From Streptomyces sp. DSM 15324 (lineage in GTDB: Bacteria; Actinomycetota; Actinomycetes; Streptomycetales; Streptomycetaceae), in assembly GCF_001514285.1 (NCBI RefSeq), contig NZ_KQ949029.1:416800-480799 (forward strand): a DNA stretch of 64,000 nt, written 5' to 3'. Every line of letters starts with the position of its first letter. The first letter of the stretch is position 1. A model generated the notes under the pieces. The model did not search any database. It was not told the DNA's origin and saw only the letters and a list, made by a program, of their open reading frames with translations. Of the stretch, positions 52,712 through 61,978 are shown piece by piece. The position numbers and the translations under genes are program-made.

Positions 52712-53524
52712 ATGGAAGGCACGATTGACGGCTTCCGGTACGGGCTCGTGACACCGGTGGCGGCCTATCTGATGGCGTGCCTGGGAGGGGCCCTCGGGCT
52801 GCGCTGCATCGTGCGGTCGCTGATGGACAAGGACTCCTTCCGGACGGGCTGGCTGGTGCTGGGGGCCACCTCGATCGGCTGCGGCATCTGGACGATGCAC
52901 TTCATCGCGATGATCGGCTTTCGGGTGCGGGAGACCCGGATCGGCTACGACGTGTGGCCGACCGTCCTCAGCCTCGCCGTCGCGGTCGGTGTGGTCGGCG
53001 TCGGCGTGTTCCTCGTCGGCCGCCCGGACGCGGGCCGCGGCGCGCTGCCCCTCGCGGGCACCCTCACCGGTCTGGGCGTCGCCGCGATGCACTACCTGGG
53101 CATGGCGGCGACGCGGCTCGACGGCACCCTCGTGTACGACCCGCTCCTGGTCGCCCTCTTGGTGCTGATCGCGGTCGGCGCGGCCACCGCCGCGCTGTGG
53201 GCGGCCGTCACGGTCCGCGGCTTCCTGACGAGCCTCGGCGCCAGCCTGGTGATGGGCCTCGCCGTCTCCGGGATGCACTACACGGCGATGGCCGCGGTCG
53301 GCGTCCACGTGCACGGCACGACGTCGTCACGGGCCGGCGACTCGCCCACCTCGCTGCTGCTGCCGATGCTGATCGGACCGGTGATCTTCCTGGTCCTCGC
53401 GGGTGTGGTGGTGATGTTCGACCCACTGCTGGTGCTCGGCGACGGCGAGTGGAACCGGCCCACTCCGGACGAGCGGGCCGATCCCCCGAAGCGGCAGGTC
53501 AGCCGGTCGTGGAGCGGGGGGTGA
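52712..53524 (+). CDS. MHYT-domain membrane sensor
   Basis: 270 aa from ATG 52712 (GGGGGAG 8 bases upstream; TTG 52706 also in frame). Seven hydrophobic segments. Three MHYT-type motifs: TMHFIAM (62), MHYLGM (126) and MHYTAM (188), each with the Met/His/Met pattern proposed to bind copper and sense oxygen, CO or NO. There is no GGDEF/EAL output domain; the last 30 residues are charged and cytoplasmic. Stand-alone, so the output partner is unknown. Confidence 0.93.
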   Translation: MEGTIDGFRYGLVTPVAAYLMACLGGALGLRCIVRSLMDKDSFRTGWLVLGATSIGCGIWTMHFIAMIGFRVRETRIGYDVWPTVLSLAVAVGVVGVGVFLVGRPDAGRGALPLAGTLTGLGVAAMHYLGMAATRLDGTLVYDPLLVALLVLIAVGAATAALWAAVTVRGFLTSLGASLVMGLAVSGMHYTAMAAVGVHVHGTTSSRAGDSPTSLLLPMLIGPVIFLVLAGVVVMFDPLLVLGDGEWNRPTPDERADPPKRQVSRSWSGG

Positions 53525-53598
53525 GCGGCCCGGGCGACGACGAACTGCGGCCCTCGGTGCCGTACGTGGCGCACGGCGCCGGGTGACGGATTGCTACG

Positions 53599-55113
53599 GT
53601 GCACCGCGTGTCTGACTCCTCACGTGATACCGCCGCGGGCGCCGGCTGGGGCGAGGCGGAACCCGGCGCCTACCGTGCGCTGATGCCCGGCCGGGTCGAG
53701 AAGATCTCCTGGTTCGATCCACGGATGCTGTGGGCCGCCCGCAACGGCGTGCTGGCCTCCTGGTTCGGGGACCCCACGGGCCGTACCCGCGACCGGTGGG
53801 TCGCCCAACGGCAGGCGGCCGGGGCACCCGCAGACAAGGTGATCCGGCGCTCCGACCCCGACCACTTCTCCTTCATGGTCATCGGCGACACGGGCGAGGG
53901 CGACGCTTCCCAGTACGCCGTCGTGCCGGGCTTTCTGAAGGTCGGTCAGGGTACCGCCTTCACCGTCCTCGCCAGCGACGTCATCTACCCGGTCGGCAGC
54001 GCGGACGACTACGCCACGAAGTTCTTCCGCCCGTACCGGGACTACCGCGCGCCCGTCTACGCGATACCGGGGAACCACGACTGGTACGAGGACCTCGGCG
54101 GGTTCATGCGGGTCTTCTGCGACGACGCCCCGCCGCTGCCCGCCGAGCCCGCGCCGCGCCCACTGACCCGCGCCTGGCTGCGCTCCCGGCTGTGGCACCG
54201 GCCGCGCCCGCACGACGGACAACACCTCGACGAGGCACGGACGTCACGGTCGGCGGCGGACCAACTCGCCGTGCAGCCGGGGCCGTACTGGGCGATCGAC
54301 GCCGGCCCGGTGCGGATCGTCGGTATCGACACCGGTCTGCTGGGCACCCTCGACGCCGTGCAGGGCGCCTGGCTGCGCGAGGTGTCCCGGGGGCCCCGGC
54401 CGAAGATACTCGTCACCGGCTCGCCGCTCTACGTCGACGGGGAGCACCACCCCTGCCCCATCGAGGGCGGCGGGACGGTGGACGACATCGTCCGCGCCCC
54501 GGAGCACCGCTATGTGGCCGCGATCGGCGGCGACATCCACAACTACCAGCGCTACCCCGTACCGTTGGCGGACGGCCGCACCCTCCAGTACGTCGTCTCG
54601 GGCGGCGGCGGGGCCTTCATGCACGCCACACACACCATCCCCCGGGTCTCGATCGCAGGCGTCTGCGAGCGGGACTTCCGCTGCTACCCGCTGCGCGGCG
54701 ACTCCCTCGCCTTCTACAGCCGGCTCTACGGACGCCGGCTGGGGCTGCGCCGCCTCTTCTCCCTCAGCGAGGCCGAGGCCCAGGCGGTGATCGCCGAACG
54801 GCTCGGCATCCCGGCCACCCGCGCCCCGGGGCCCGAGGTCCGGGTCACCCGCCGGATCCGGCTGATCGCGGGCCTGCTGGGCACCGGGCGCCGCCCGGAA
54901 CGGCGGCGGCGCCTGCGGCTCCCCGTGCGCAAGATCTACACCCAGCTGTTCTCGCCGGGCTCCGCGACGTACAGCCCGCCGTTCTTCAAGAGCTTCCTGC
55001 GCCTGGACGTCACCCCGGAGTCGATCCGCCTGCGCTGCCACGCGGCCACCGGCAACCACGCCCAGGAACTGAACCCCCCGGTCGAGGACGAGGTGGTCAT
55101 CCCGCTCGTCTGA
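53599..55113 (+). CDS. Calcineurin-like metallophosphoesterase
   Basis: 504 aa from GTG 53599; GTG 53608 is equally plausible. Metal-binding motifs: FMVIGDTGEGDASQY, LASDVIYPVGSADDY (Asp), VYAIPGNHDWYEDLGG, GSPLY, and IGGDIHNYQRY (His). The whole family fold with an Arg-rich C-terminal stretch (RRRRLRLPVRK). Not a membrane protein. Likely intracellular phosphodiesterase or phosphatase; substrate unknown. Confidence 0.9.
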   Translation: MHRVSDSSRDTAAGAGWGEAEPGAYRALMPGRVEKISWFDPRMLWAARNGVLASWFGDPTGRTRDRWVAQRQAAGAPADKVIRRSDPDHFSFMVIGDTGEGDASQYAVVPGFLKVGQGTAFTVLASDVIYPVGSADDYATKFFRPYRDYRAPVYAIPGNHDWYEDLGGFMRVFCDDAPPLPAEPAPRPLTRAWLRSRLWHRPRPHDGQHLDEARTSRSAADQLAVQPGPYWAIDAGPVRIVGIDTGLLGTLDAVQGAWLREVSRGPRPKILVTGSPLYVDGEHHPCPIEGGGTVDDIVRAPEHRYVAAIGGDIHNYQRYPVPLADGRTLQYVVSGGGGAFMHATHTIPRVSIAGVCERDFRCYPLRGDSLAFYSRLYGRRLGLRRLFSLSEAEAQAVIAERLGIPATRAPGPEVRVTRRIRLIAGLLGTGRRPERRRRLRLPVRKIYTQLFSPGSATYSPPFFKSFLRLDVTPESIRLRCHAATGNHAQELNPPVEDEVVIPLV

Positions 55114-55180
55114 TCACACGCCCGCAATGTTCGGCTGCCACAATCGGGGGAGTACGTTCGTACGACCGCTGGAGGATCCC

Positions 55181-56215
55181 GTGCCGCCCACCTCACGCCC
55201 GCTGCGCAAGCTGGGGTTTCTCACCATCGGGCTGTTCGACGGGGACGACCCGCGGCCGGGGCACGAGACCACGCTGGAGATCATCGAGCTGGGCGAGCGG
55301 CTCGGCTTCGACAGCGCCTGGGTGCGCCACCGCCACCTCCAGTACGGCATCTCCTCCCCCGTCGCCGTCCTGGCCGCCGCCTCGCAGCGCACCCGCCGTA
55401 TCGAGCTCGGCACCGCGGTGATCCCGCTGGGCTGGGAGAACCCGCTGCGGCTGGCCGAGGACCTGGCGACGGTCGACGTCCTGTCCGGCGGCCGGCTCAA
55501 CCCCGGGGTGAGCGTCGGCCCGCCGATGCACTACGACCAGGTCAAGGACGCCCTCTACCCGAACACCGCCGACGCCGAGGACTTCGGCTACGAGCGGGTG
55601 CGGCGGCTGCTGGACCTGGTGCGGGGCAAGTCGGCGAGCGACTTCAGCGGGGTCGAGGGCTTCGAGGTGTTCTCCGACCGGGTGCAGCCGCACTCCCCCG
55701 GCCTCGGGCGGCGCCTGTGGTACGGCGGCGGCAGCGTCAGCTCGGCGCGGTGGGCCGGGGAGCACGGCATGAACTTCCTCACCAGCAGTGTCGTCAAGGC
55801 CGAAGGACCGGACGACACGCGGGACTTCGCCGAGATCCAGCTCTCGCACGTGCGGGCCTTCCGTGCCGCGCACCCCGACGGCGAGGCCGCCCGCGTCTCG
55901 CAGGGGCTCGTGGTCATCCCCACCGACTCGGCCTCGCCCGCGCAGCGCGCCAAGTACGAGGAGTTCGCCGCGAAGCGGCTGCCGCGCACCCGGTCCCCGC
56001 AGGGTCCGGCGCGGCTGCTGTTCGCGCCGGACCTGGTCGGCACCTCCGAGGAGATCGCCGAGCAGCTGCACGCGCACGCCGCGTTCCGCGAGATCGACGA
56101 GGTGGCCTTCGCGCTGCCGTTCACCTTCGAGCACGAGGACTACGTGCAGATCCTCACCGACACCGCGACGAAGCTGGGCCCGGCGCTCGGGTGGCGGCCG
56201 ACGGTGGCCGGCTGA
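55181..56215 (+). CDS. LLM-class flavin-dependent oxidoreductase
   Basis: 344 aa from GTG 55181 (GGAGG 8 bases upstream). Luciferase-like features: KLGFLTIGLFDGDDPRPGHETTLEII, ERLGFDSAWVRHRHLQYGI, RRIELGTAVIPLGWENPLRLAEDLATVDVLSGGRLNPGVS and a C-terminal LFAPDLVGTSEEIAEQL. It binds FMN or F420. A GTACG/CGTAC inverted pair lies just upstream (55152-55163). The stop overlaps the likely start of the next gene. Confidence 0.9.
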   Translation: MPPTSRPLRKLGFLTIGLFDGDDPRPGHETTLEIIELGERLGFDSAWVRHRHLQYGISSPVAVLAAASQRTRRIELGTAVIPLGWENPLRLAEDLATVDVLSGGRLNPGVSVGPPMHYDQVKDALYPNTADAEDFGYERVRRLLDLVRGKSASDFSGVEGFEVFSDRVQPHSPGLGRRLWYGGGSVSSARWAGEHGMNFLTSSVVKAEGPDDTRDFAEIQLSHVRAFRAAHPDGEAARVSQGLVVIPTDSASPAQRAKYEEFAAKRLPRTRSPQGPARLLFAPDLVGTSEEIAEQLHAHAAFREIDEVAFALPFTFEHEDYVQILTDTATKLGPALGWRPTVAG

Positions 56216-56760
56216 GCGCCATAGGGGATCCGGAACGGGACGGGTGGCGTCCCGGCCCCGGGCGACGGCCGTTCTTCGCGCTCTGCGAGGAGACCGACGT
56301 ACCGGGCACCGGCCACGGGCTGTCGAAGGGCGCGTCCCTGTGCGGGATTCCCGATGACCGGCTCACGGTGTACCGCGGCCCGTTCGACCCGGCCCGGGAC
56401 ACGGCCTGCCCGGACTGCCGGGTGCGGGTGCGGGTGCTCGGAGATCCCGGACCCACGCTCGAGGACCGCCTGGGTCACCGGGTCAGGGGCGCGGTGCCGG
56501 GGCCCCTGCGCGGGGAACTGCTGGCGGCCCTGAAGCAGGGGGCGCAGGTCGGGCTCTGGGTCAGCGGGCCGGCGGCGGAGCTGGTACGGCGGCACGCGCG
56601 GCCCGAGCGGATCGCGGAGGGCGGCGCGCTCGTCGAGGCCGTGGTGCGCGCGGGCCGGCGGCTGGGCCTGGCCCGCGTGGTCCACGGCACCCGCGAGTTC
56701 CTCGTGTTCCTCCCGCAGGACGGGCGTCCGTTCGTGGCCCGCGCGGAGCCCGGGCCGTGA
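56212..56760 (+). CDS. Conserved hypothetical protein, start uncertain
   Basis: About 182 aa if read from CTG 56212, which overlaps the previous stop (CTGA); no ATG or GTG precedes the conserved part, so the true start may be in this CTG or missing from view. The conserved part has FFALCEETDVPGTGHGLSKG, ASLCGIPDDRLTVYRGPFDP and CPDCRVRV, with three or four Cys that may bind metal. Similar proteins are widespread in Streptomyces with no known role. Ends 4 bp from the TauD gene end. Confidence 0.55.
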   Translation: MSAIGDPERDGWRPGPGRRPFFALCEETDVPGTGHGLSKGASLCGIPDDRLTVYRGPFDPARDTACPDCRVRVRVLGDPGPTLEDRLGHRVRGAVPGPLRGELLAALKQGAQVGLWVSGPAAELVRRHARPERIAEGGALVEAVVRAGRRLGLARVVHGTREFLVFLPQDGRPFVARAEPGP

Positions 56761-56763
56761 GCC

Positions 56764-57732
56764 TCACCAGCGGCCGGGCTCGGTGCCCGTGATCGGCTCC
56801 GAGGGCTTGCCGTCCACCCCGACCGGGACGTCACCGGCGAGCATCACGCGGTGCATGGTGCGGGGGAAGCCGAGGTGGGCGTTGTCGCCGGGGGCGAGGT
56901 GGATGGTGGCCCGGTTGTCCCAGAAGGCGACGCTGCCGGGCTCCCAGCGGAAGCGGACGGTGTACTCGGGCCGCACCGCCTGTTCCAGCAGCAGGTCGAG
57001 GAGGGCGCGGCTCTCGGCCCGGGAGACGTCGGCGATCTGCTCGACGTAGTAGCCGTTGACGTACAGGATCCGCTCCCCGGTCTCCGGGTGGACCCGGACC
57101 AGCGGGTGCAGTGCGGCGACCTGGTGGTCGAGCAGATGACGGACGTAGGCGTCCTCGCCGGGCCGCGGCTGGTAGCCGACGCCGAGGCGGTGCTCGGCCC
57201 TCAGCCGGTCCACGAAATCCCGGACGGGCGCGGACAGTCCGGCGTACGCGGCGGCCAGGTTGGACCAGGTGGTGTCCCCGCCGTAGGGCGGGACCGTCTC
57301 GGCGCGCAGGATCGTCGCGGCCGGCGGGTCGATCCGGGCGCCGTGGTCGCAGTGCCAGCCGCGCAGCAGGGTGTGCCTGCGGCGCTGGAGCCATTCGTCG
57401 TGCTCCATGCCGAATCTGCCGCCGAGCTCCAGCCGGTCGGCGGTGGTCTCGATCTCCGGGAAGTCCGCCGGTGAGGCGCTGCCCCGTCCGCGCGGCACGA
57501 CGGGCTCGCCGAACCGCCGGGCGAAGGCCACGTGCCCGGCGTGGTCGAGGCGCTGGCCGCGGAAGAACACCACCTTCCAGCGCAGCACGGCCGCCCGGAT
57601 CGCGGCGACCTGGGCGTCGTCGAGGCCTGCGGCCAGGTCCACACCCTCGATCTCGGCGCCGATGTGCCCGGCGACCGGTTTCACCTCGACCCCGGCCGCG
57701 CCCGCCGCCTCGCTGTCGAAGTCCGTCGTCAT
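56764..57732 (-). CDS. TauD/TfdA family dioxygenase
   Basis: 322 aa from ATG 57732 (GGAG upstream); ATG 57756 is an alternative. Fe(II)/2-oxoglutarate features: GWHCDHGARIDPPAA (His-x-Asp), the distal His in GFPRTMHRVML and a nearby Arg for 2-oxoglutarate. N-terminal VKPVAGHIGAEIEGVDLAAGL matches taurine/alkylsulfonate dioxygenases. Substrate could be taurine, an alkyl sulfate or a secondary metabolite. No sulfonate transporter is nearby. Confidence 0.93.
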   Translation of the reverse strand: MTTDFDSEAAGAAGVEVKPVAGHIGAEIEGVDLAAGLDDAQVAAIRAAVLRWKVVFFRGQRLDHAGHVAFARRFGEPVVPRGRGSASPADFPEIETTADRLELGGRFGMEHDEWLQRRRHTLLRGWHCDHGARIDPPAATILRAETVPPYGGDTTWSNLAAAYAGLSAPVRDFVDRLRAEHRLGVGYQPRPGEDAYVRHLLDHQVAALHPLVRVHPETGERILYVNGYYVEQIADVSRAESRALLDLLLEQAVRPEYTVRFRWEPGSVAFWDNRATIHLAPGDNAHLGFPRTMHRVMLAGDVPVGVDGKPSEPITGTEPGRW

Positions 57733-57851
57733 GCCCGCTCCGATCGTCGTGAACACCCCTCGCCGAAGATCGTGACAGTCGATCGCCGCCCTGGCGACAG
57801 TGCCCGCGGTCCGGCCCGGTTGAGCGGGCCCCCTTCATCCGTGAGGCTGGA

Positions 57852-58715
57852 GTGACGCAACCCGCTCCGAGGGAAGGGCAGACGGTGATCGACATCCCGG
57901 TGCACACGCTCAACGACGCTACGCGGCTTCCGGCCCTCGGTCTGGGTACCTGGCCGCTGGACGACGCACAGGCCGAGGAGGCGGTGGCCGGTGCGCTCGG
58001 GCTGGGCTACCGGCTGGTCGACACGGCGACGAACTACCGCAACGAGAGCGGGGTGGGGCGCGGGGTGGCGCGAGGCGGGGTCCCGCGCGAGGACATCGTG
58101 GTCACCACCAAGCTCCCGGGCCGCCACCACGGTTACGAGGAGACCCTCGCCTCCTTCGAGGAGTCCCGCCAGCGTCTCGGCCTCGACCGCGTCGACCTGT
58201 ATCTGATCCACTGGCCGCTCCCCCGGGTCGGCAGGTACGTCGACTCGTGGCGGGCCATGATCAAGCTGCGGGAGGAGGGTCTGGTCCGTTCGATCGGCGT
58301 CTCGAACTTCACACCCGAGCACATCGAGCGCCTGGAGAAGGAGACGGGTGTGCTCCCGTCGGTGAACCAGATCGAGCTGCACCCTCTCTTCCCGCAGGAC
58401 GAGCTGCGGGCCTTCCACGCGGCGAAGGGCATCGTCACGGAGAGCTGGAGCCCGCTCGGGCGGGGCTCGGCCCTGCTCCAGGACCCCGCGGTGGTCCAGG
58501 TCGCGGAGGCGCTCGGCGTCACCCCCGCCCAGGTCGTGCTGCGCTGGCACGTCCAGCTCGGCGCGGTCCCCATCCCGAAGTCGGCCGACCCCGGACGGCA
58601 GGGCGCCAACCTGGACGTCTTCGGCTTCGCGCTGGGTCCGGCGCAGATGGGCGTGATCGCGGACCGGGCCCACGAGCGGCTGGGCGGCGATCCGGAGACC
58701 CACGAGGAGTTCTGA
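57852..58715 (+). CDS. Aldo/keto reductase
   Basis: 287 aa from GTG 57852; GTG 57885 (MIDIPVHTLND, GAAGG upstream) is a good alternative. Catalytic tetrad: LVDTATNYRNESG (Asp, Tyr), VVTTKLPGRHHGY (Lys), YLIHWPLP (His). GVSNFTPEHIERLEKETGV and VPIPKSADPGRQG complete the pattern. It belongs with the AKR5 2,5-diketo-gluconate reductase-like group. Usually NADPH-dependent aldehyde reduction. Confidence 0.92.
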   Translation: MTQPAPREGQTVIDIPVHTLNDATRLPALGLGTWPLDDAQAEEAVAGALGLGYRLVDTATNYRNESGVGRGVARGGVPREDIVVTTKLPGRHHGYEETLASFEESRQRLGLDRVDLYLIHWPLPRVGRYVDSWRAMIKLREEGLVRSIGVSNFTPEHIERLEKETGVLPSVNQIELHPLFPQDELRAFHAAKGIVTESWSPLGRGSALLQDPAVVQVAEALGVTPAQVVLRWHVQLGAVPIPKSADPGRQGANLDVFGFALGPAQMGVIADRAHERLGGDPETHEEF

Positions 58716-59052
58716 GCCGGGACCGCGCGGCACCCGGCTCCGCCTCGCCCCTCCCGGCCGCCTCGCCGCCGATGCGGCCATGGCCCTCGGGCCCGGCCCG
58801 CTTCCGGCGTGATCGGCTCACGACGCGCAGGAAGCCGAGGAGCCGCGCGCCGGGTCCGGCGCCCCGGCGGCCGAGGAGCGGGACGGCACCGGCGGCGGCC
58901 GAAGAGCCGGACAGCACCGGCGGCGGCCGAAGAGCCGGACAGCACCGGCGGCGGCCGAGGAGCCGGACAGCACCGGCGGCGGCCGGGGAGAGGCCACCAC
59001 GGCAGCCGTACGACGGTGACGCGCTCACCCCGATCGGCGGCGCCCCGCATGG
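58716..59052. other. Intergenic stretch with tandem repeats
   Basis: 337 bp between the aldo/keto reductase stop and the SpoIIE-like gene stop (convergent). It holds the 28-bp repeat array and GC-rich sequence; no gene. Confidence 0.6.
58865..58986. repeat. 28-bp tandem repeat, four copies plus a partial
   Basis: Unit CGGCGGCCGAAGAGCCGGAC then AGCACCGG. Copies at 58865 (diverged: GAGGAGCGGGACGG), 58893, 58921 and 58949, with a partial from 58977. Copies 2 and 3 are identical; 4 differs at one base. 28 is not a multiple of 3 and the array lies between two convergent gene ends, so it is not coding. Confidence 0.9.
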
Positions 59053-61443
59053 TCACTGCGGTTCGAGGCTCTGTTCCGCCCAGATCGTCTTGCCCCGGTC
59101 GGTCTGCCGGCTGCCCCAGCGCTGGGTGAGCTGCGCGACGAGCAGCAGGCCGCGCCCGCCCTCGTCGAAGGCGTGGGCGCGGCGCAGGTGCGGCGAGGTG
59201 GAACTGCCGTCGCTCACCTCGCAGATGAGGTTGCGGTCGCGGATCAGCCGGAGCCGGATGGGGGGTTCGCCGTAGCGGATGGCGTTGGTGACCAGTTCGC
59301 TGACGACGAGTTCGGTGACGAAGGCGGTCTCCTCCAGTCCCCAGGCGGCGAGTTGCGCGGTGGCTGCCTGCCGGGTGGCGGCGACCCGTGCGGGGTCGGG
59401 ATCGACGTCCCAGGTGGCGACCCGGTCGGCGCCGAGGGCGCGGGTGCGGGCCAGCAGCAGGGCCACGTCGTCGCCCGGTTCCTCGGGCAGGACCGCCTTG
59501 AGCACGGTGTCGCACAGGGCGTCGAGGGTGTCGGCCGGCGCGGTGAGGGCGCTGCACAGTTCGCCGGTGGCGCGGTCGACGTCCCGGTCCCGGTCCTCGA
59601 TCAGGCCGTCGGTGTAGAGGGCGACGACCGCGCCCTCGGGCAGCTCCAGCTCGACCGCCTCGAAGGGCAGCCCGCCGACGCCGAGCGGAGGGCCGGGGGT
59701 CACCCGGACCAGCTCCGCCCGGCCGTCGGGCAGCAGCAGGGCCGGGGCGGGATGGCCGGCGGCGGCGAGGGCGAGACGTCGGCTGACCGGGTCGTAGACG
59801 GCGTACAGGCAGGTGGCTCCCAGCTCCGCGATCTCCTGGCCGCCCTCCTGGCCGCCCTCCTGGTAGCCCGCCAGGTGGGTGACGAGGTCGTCGAGGTGGG
59901 TGAGCAGTTCGTCGGGCGGCAGGTCGACGTCGGCGAGGGTGCGCACGGCCATGCAGAGCCGCCCCATGGTGGCCGAGGAGGGGATGCCGTGCCCGACGAC
60001 GTCGCCGACGACCAGCGCGACCCGGCTGCCGGAGAGCGGGATGACGTCGAACCAGTCGCCGCCGAGGCCGGCGGTGGAGCCACTGGGCAGATAGCGGTGG
60101 GCGACCTCGACGGCGGCCTGGCCGGGCAGTCCGCGCGGCAGCAGGCTGTGCTGGAGGGCGAGCGCGGTGGTGCGTTCACGGGCGAAGCGGCGGGCGTTGT
60201 CGATGCAGACGGCGGCCCGGCTGGCGAGCTCCTCGGCGAAGACGGCGTCGTCGGCCTCGTAGTCGTCGGGGTGGGCGATCCGGACGCCGACCAGCACACC
60301 CAGGGTGGTGCCGCGCGCACGCAGTGGCACCGAGATCATGGAGTGGGCCCCGCGCCGGTAGGGGCTGCCCCCGGGCGCGCGGGTGTCGCGCTCGGCGAGC
60401 CAGCACATGAAGTCGGGCTCACCGGCCTTGCTGCGGATCGCGTGCCCCTCCCGCAGGGCGCGGGCGGGCGGGCTGAACGGCGGATGGGTGTCGGTGCCGC
60501 CGAGGCGGACCGCGGCCTCGGGGGTGCCGTCCCGGCCGGAGCCGTGGGCGACCCGGCGCAGCACGATCTCCCCCTCGGGCACGGGCGGCGGCTCGTCGGC
60601 GCCCAGGACCCAGTCGAGGAGGTCGACGCTGACGAAGTCGGCGAAGCGGGGGACGAGGAGTTCGACGACCTCCTCGGCGGTGCGGACGACGTCGAGGGTG
60701 GTGCCGATGGAGGCGGCGGCCTCGTTGAGCATGGCGAGACGGCGGCGGGCCCAGTACTGGTCGCTGTTGTCGAAGGCCGCCAGGGCGACCCCGGCGACCT
60801 CGCCCGAGGCGTCCCGCACCGGCCACATCTCGGTGGTCCAGGCGTGCTCCCGGTTGAGGGAGGGGGCGCCGGTGCAGCTCTCGTAGCGCAGGGGGCGGCC
60901 GGTCTCGACGACCTGGCGCAGGTGCCAGTTGAACCCCTTGCTGTGCTCGGCCTCCTCCACGGTGTCCGGGAAGCGGCGGCCGAGCAGGACGTCCTCGGAG
61001 ACGCCCATGACCTTGCAGGCGACCTCGTTCAGCCGCAGATAGCGCTGACCGGGGTCGAAGACGGACATCGACATGGACGCCTGCTGGAAGGCGCGCCCGG
61101 CGAGGGTGGGCTCGGGCGAGGCGGCGCGTTCCGCGGTGAGGGTCCAGCCCAGGGCCTCTCCCCCGGTGCCGAGGAGGGGACAGGCGGTGACGGCGAGGGT
61201 GACGGGGTGCCCGTCGCGGTGGCGTACGACGACCGGTCGGCTCCAGGCCTGTCCGCCGGCGGCCGGGAGGTCCTCGGCGAGCAGGTCGGCCGCCGCCCGC
61301 CCCACGGCTTCCTCGGCCGGATGCCCCGTCAGCAGTCGGGCACCCTCGCTCCAGCCCGTCACGATGCCCCGGGCATCGATGACCGCCGCAGCGACGACAT
61401 GCTCCATGCCGTCCAGAATGGTCCCTTTGCCCGGGTGCATCAA
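59053..61443 (-). CDS. SpoIIE-type phosphatase with PAS, GAF and anti-sigma ATPase domains
   Basis: 796 aa. Domains in order: PAS (about 15-105), second PAS (about 115-230), GAF (about 240-415), PP2C/SpoIIE phosphatase (about 425-640: LGGDWFDVIPLSGSRVALVVGDVVGHG, ALYTDGLIEDRDRD), and a C-terminal HATPase_c anti-sigma-like domain (about 665-790: TELVVSELVTNAIRYGE). Such proteins set sigma-factor activity by dephosphorylating anti-anti-sigma factors and/or phosphorylating them. It is soluble. No anti-sigma gene is adjacent, so its target is elsewhere. Confidence 0.94.
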   Translation of the reverse strand: MMHPGKGTILDGMEHVVAAAVIDARGIVTGWSEGARLLTGHPAEEAVGRAAADLLAEDLPAAGGQAWSRPVVVRHRDGHPVTLAVTACPLLGTGGEALGWTLTAERAASPEPTLAGRAFQQASMSMSVFDPGQRYLRLNEVACKVMGVSEDVLLGRRFPDTVEEAEHSKGFNWHLRQVVETGRPLRYESCTGAPSLNREHAWTTEMWPVRDASGEVAGVALAAFDNSDQYWARRRLAMLNEAAASIGTTLDVVRTAEEVVELLVPRFADFVSVDLLDWVLGADEPPPVPEGEIVLRRVAHGSGRDGTPEAAVRLGGTDTHPPFSPPARALREGHAIRSKAGEPDFMCWLAERDTRAPGGSPYRRGAHSMISVPLRARGTTLGVLVGVRIAHPDDYEADDAVFAEELASRAAVCIDNARRFARERTTALALQHSLLPRGLPGQAAVEVAHRYLPSGSTAGLGGDWFDVIPLSGSRVALVVGDVVGHGIPSSATMGRLCMAVRTLADVDLPPDELLTHLDDLVTHLAGYQEGGQEGGQEIAELGATCLYAVYDPVSRRLALAAAGHPAPALLLPDGRAELVRVTPGPPLGVGGLPFEAVELELPEGAVVALYTDGLIEDRDRDVDRATGELCSALTAPADTLDALCDTVLKAVLPEEPGDDVALLLARTRALGADRVATWDVDPDPARVAATRQAATAQLAAWGLEETAFVTELVVSELVTNAIRYGEPPIRLRLIRDRNLICEVSDGSSTSPHLRRAHAFDEGGRGLLLVAQLTQRWGSRQTDRGKTIWAEQSLEPQ

Positions 61444-61510
61444 CCGCGCGGATCCGGTCGCGGACTGGAGGCACGGGCCCCGGCCCGGGGGGTCGGGGCC
61501 CGCGCGCCGC

Positions 61511-61978
61511 TCAGCCGCGGTGGGCGCGCAGGGCGTCCAGGGCTCGGTCGGCGTGGGTGTTCATGCGCAGTTCGCTGCGGACGACCTCCAGGACGGTGCG
61601 GTCCTGGGCGATGACGAAGGTGGCCCGCTTGGTCGGCATGAGGGAGACGCCGCGCTTCACCCCGAACCGTTCCCGCACCTCGCCGTCGCCGTCGGACAGC
61701 AGGGTCATCCCGAGGGTGTGGCGGCCGGCGAACTCCTGCTGGCGGTCGACGGAGTCCCCGCTGATGCCGACCGGCCGGGCGCCCACGGCGGCGAACTCGG
61801 CGGCGAGATCACGGAAGTGGCAGGCCTCGGCGGTGCAGCCGGGAGTGAGCGCGGCGGGGTAGAAGAAGAGGACGACAGGGCCCTCGGCGAGCAGTTCGGT
61901 GAGGCTGCGCACCGTGCCGGTCTCGTCGGGGAGCGAGAAGTCCTCGACCTTGTCGCCGGTCTCCAGTGTCTTCGTCAT
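61511..61978 (-). CDS. Peroxiredoxin (PrxQ/BCP type)
   Basis: 155 aa from ATG 61978. Catalytic region FFYPAALTPGCTAEACHFRD has the peroxidatic Cys and the resolving Cys five residues later, the BCP/PrxQ pattern. Other marks: DFSLPDETG and RPVGISGDSVDRQQEFAG. It reduces hydroperoxides. Its ATG overlaps the stop of the DoxX gene (TCAT on +), so the two are translationally coupled. Confidence 0.93.
   Translation of the reverse strand: MTKTLETGDKVEDFSLPDETGTVRSLTELLAEGPVVLFFYPAALTPGCTAEACHFRDLAAEFAAVGARPVGISGDSVDRQQEFAGRHTLGMTLLSDGDGEVRERFGVKRGVSLMPTKRATFVIAQDRTVLEVVRSELRMNTHADRALDALRAHRG

Noticed and set aside
58865..58986. CRISPR array
   Set aside because: Units are head to tail without spacers, and no cas genes are in the window.
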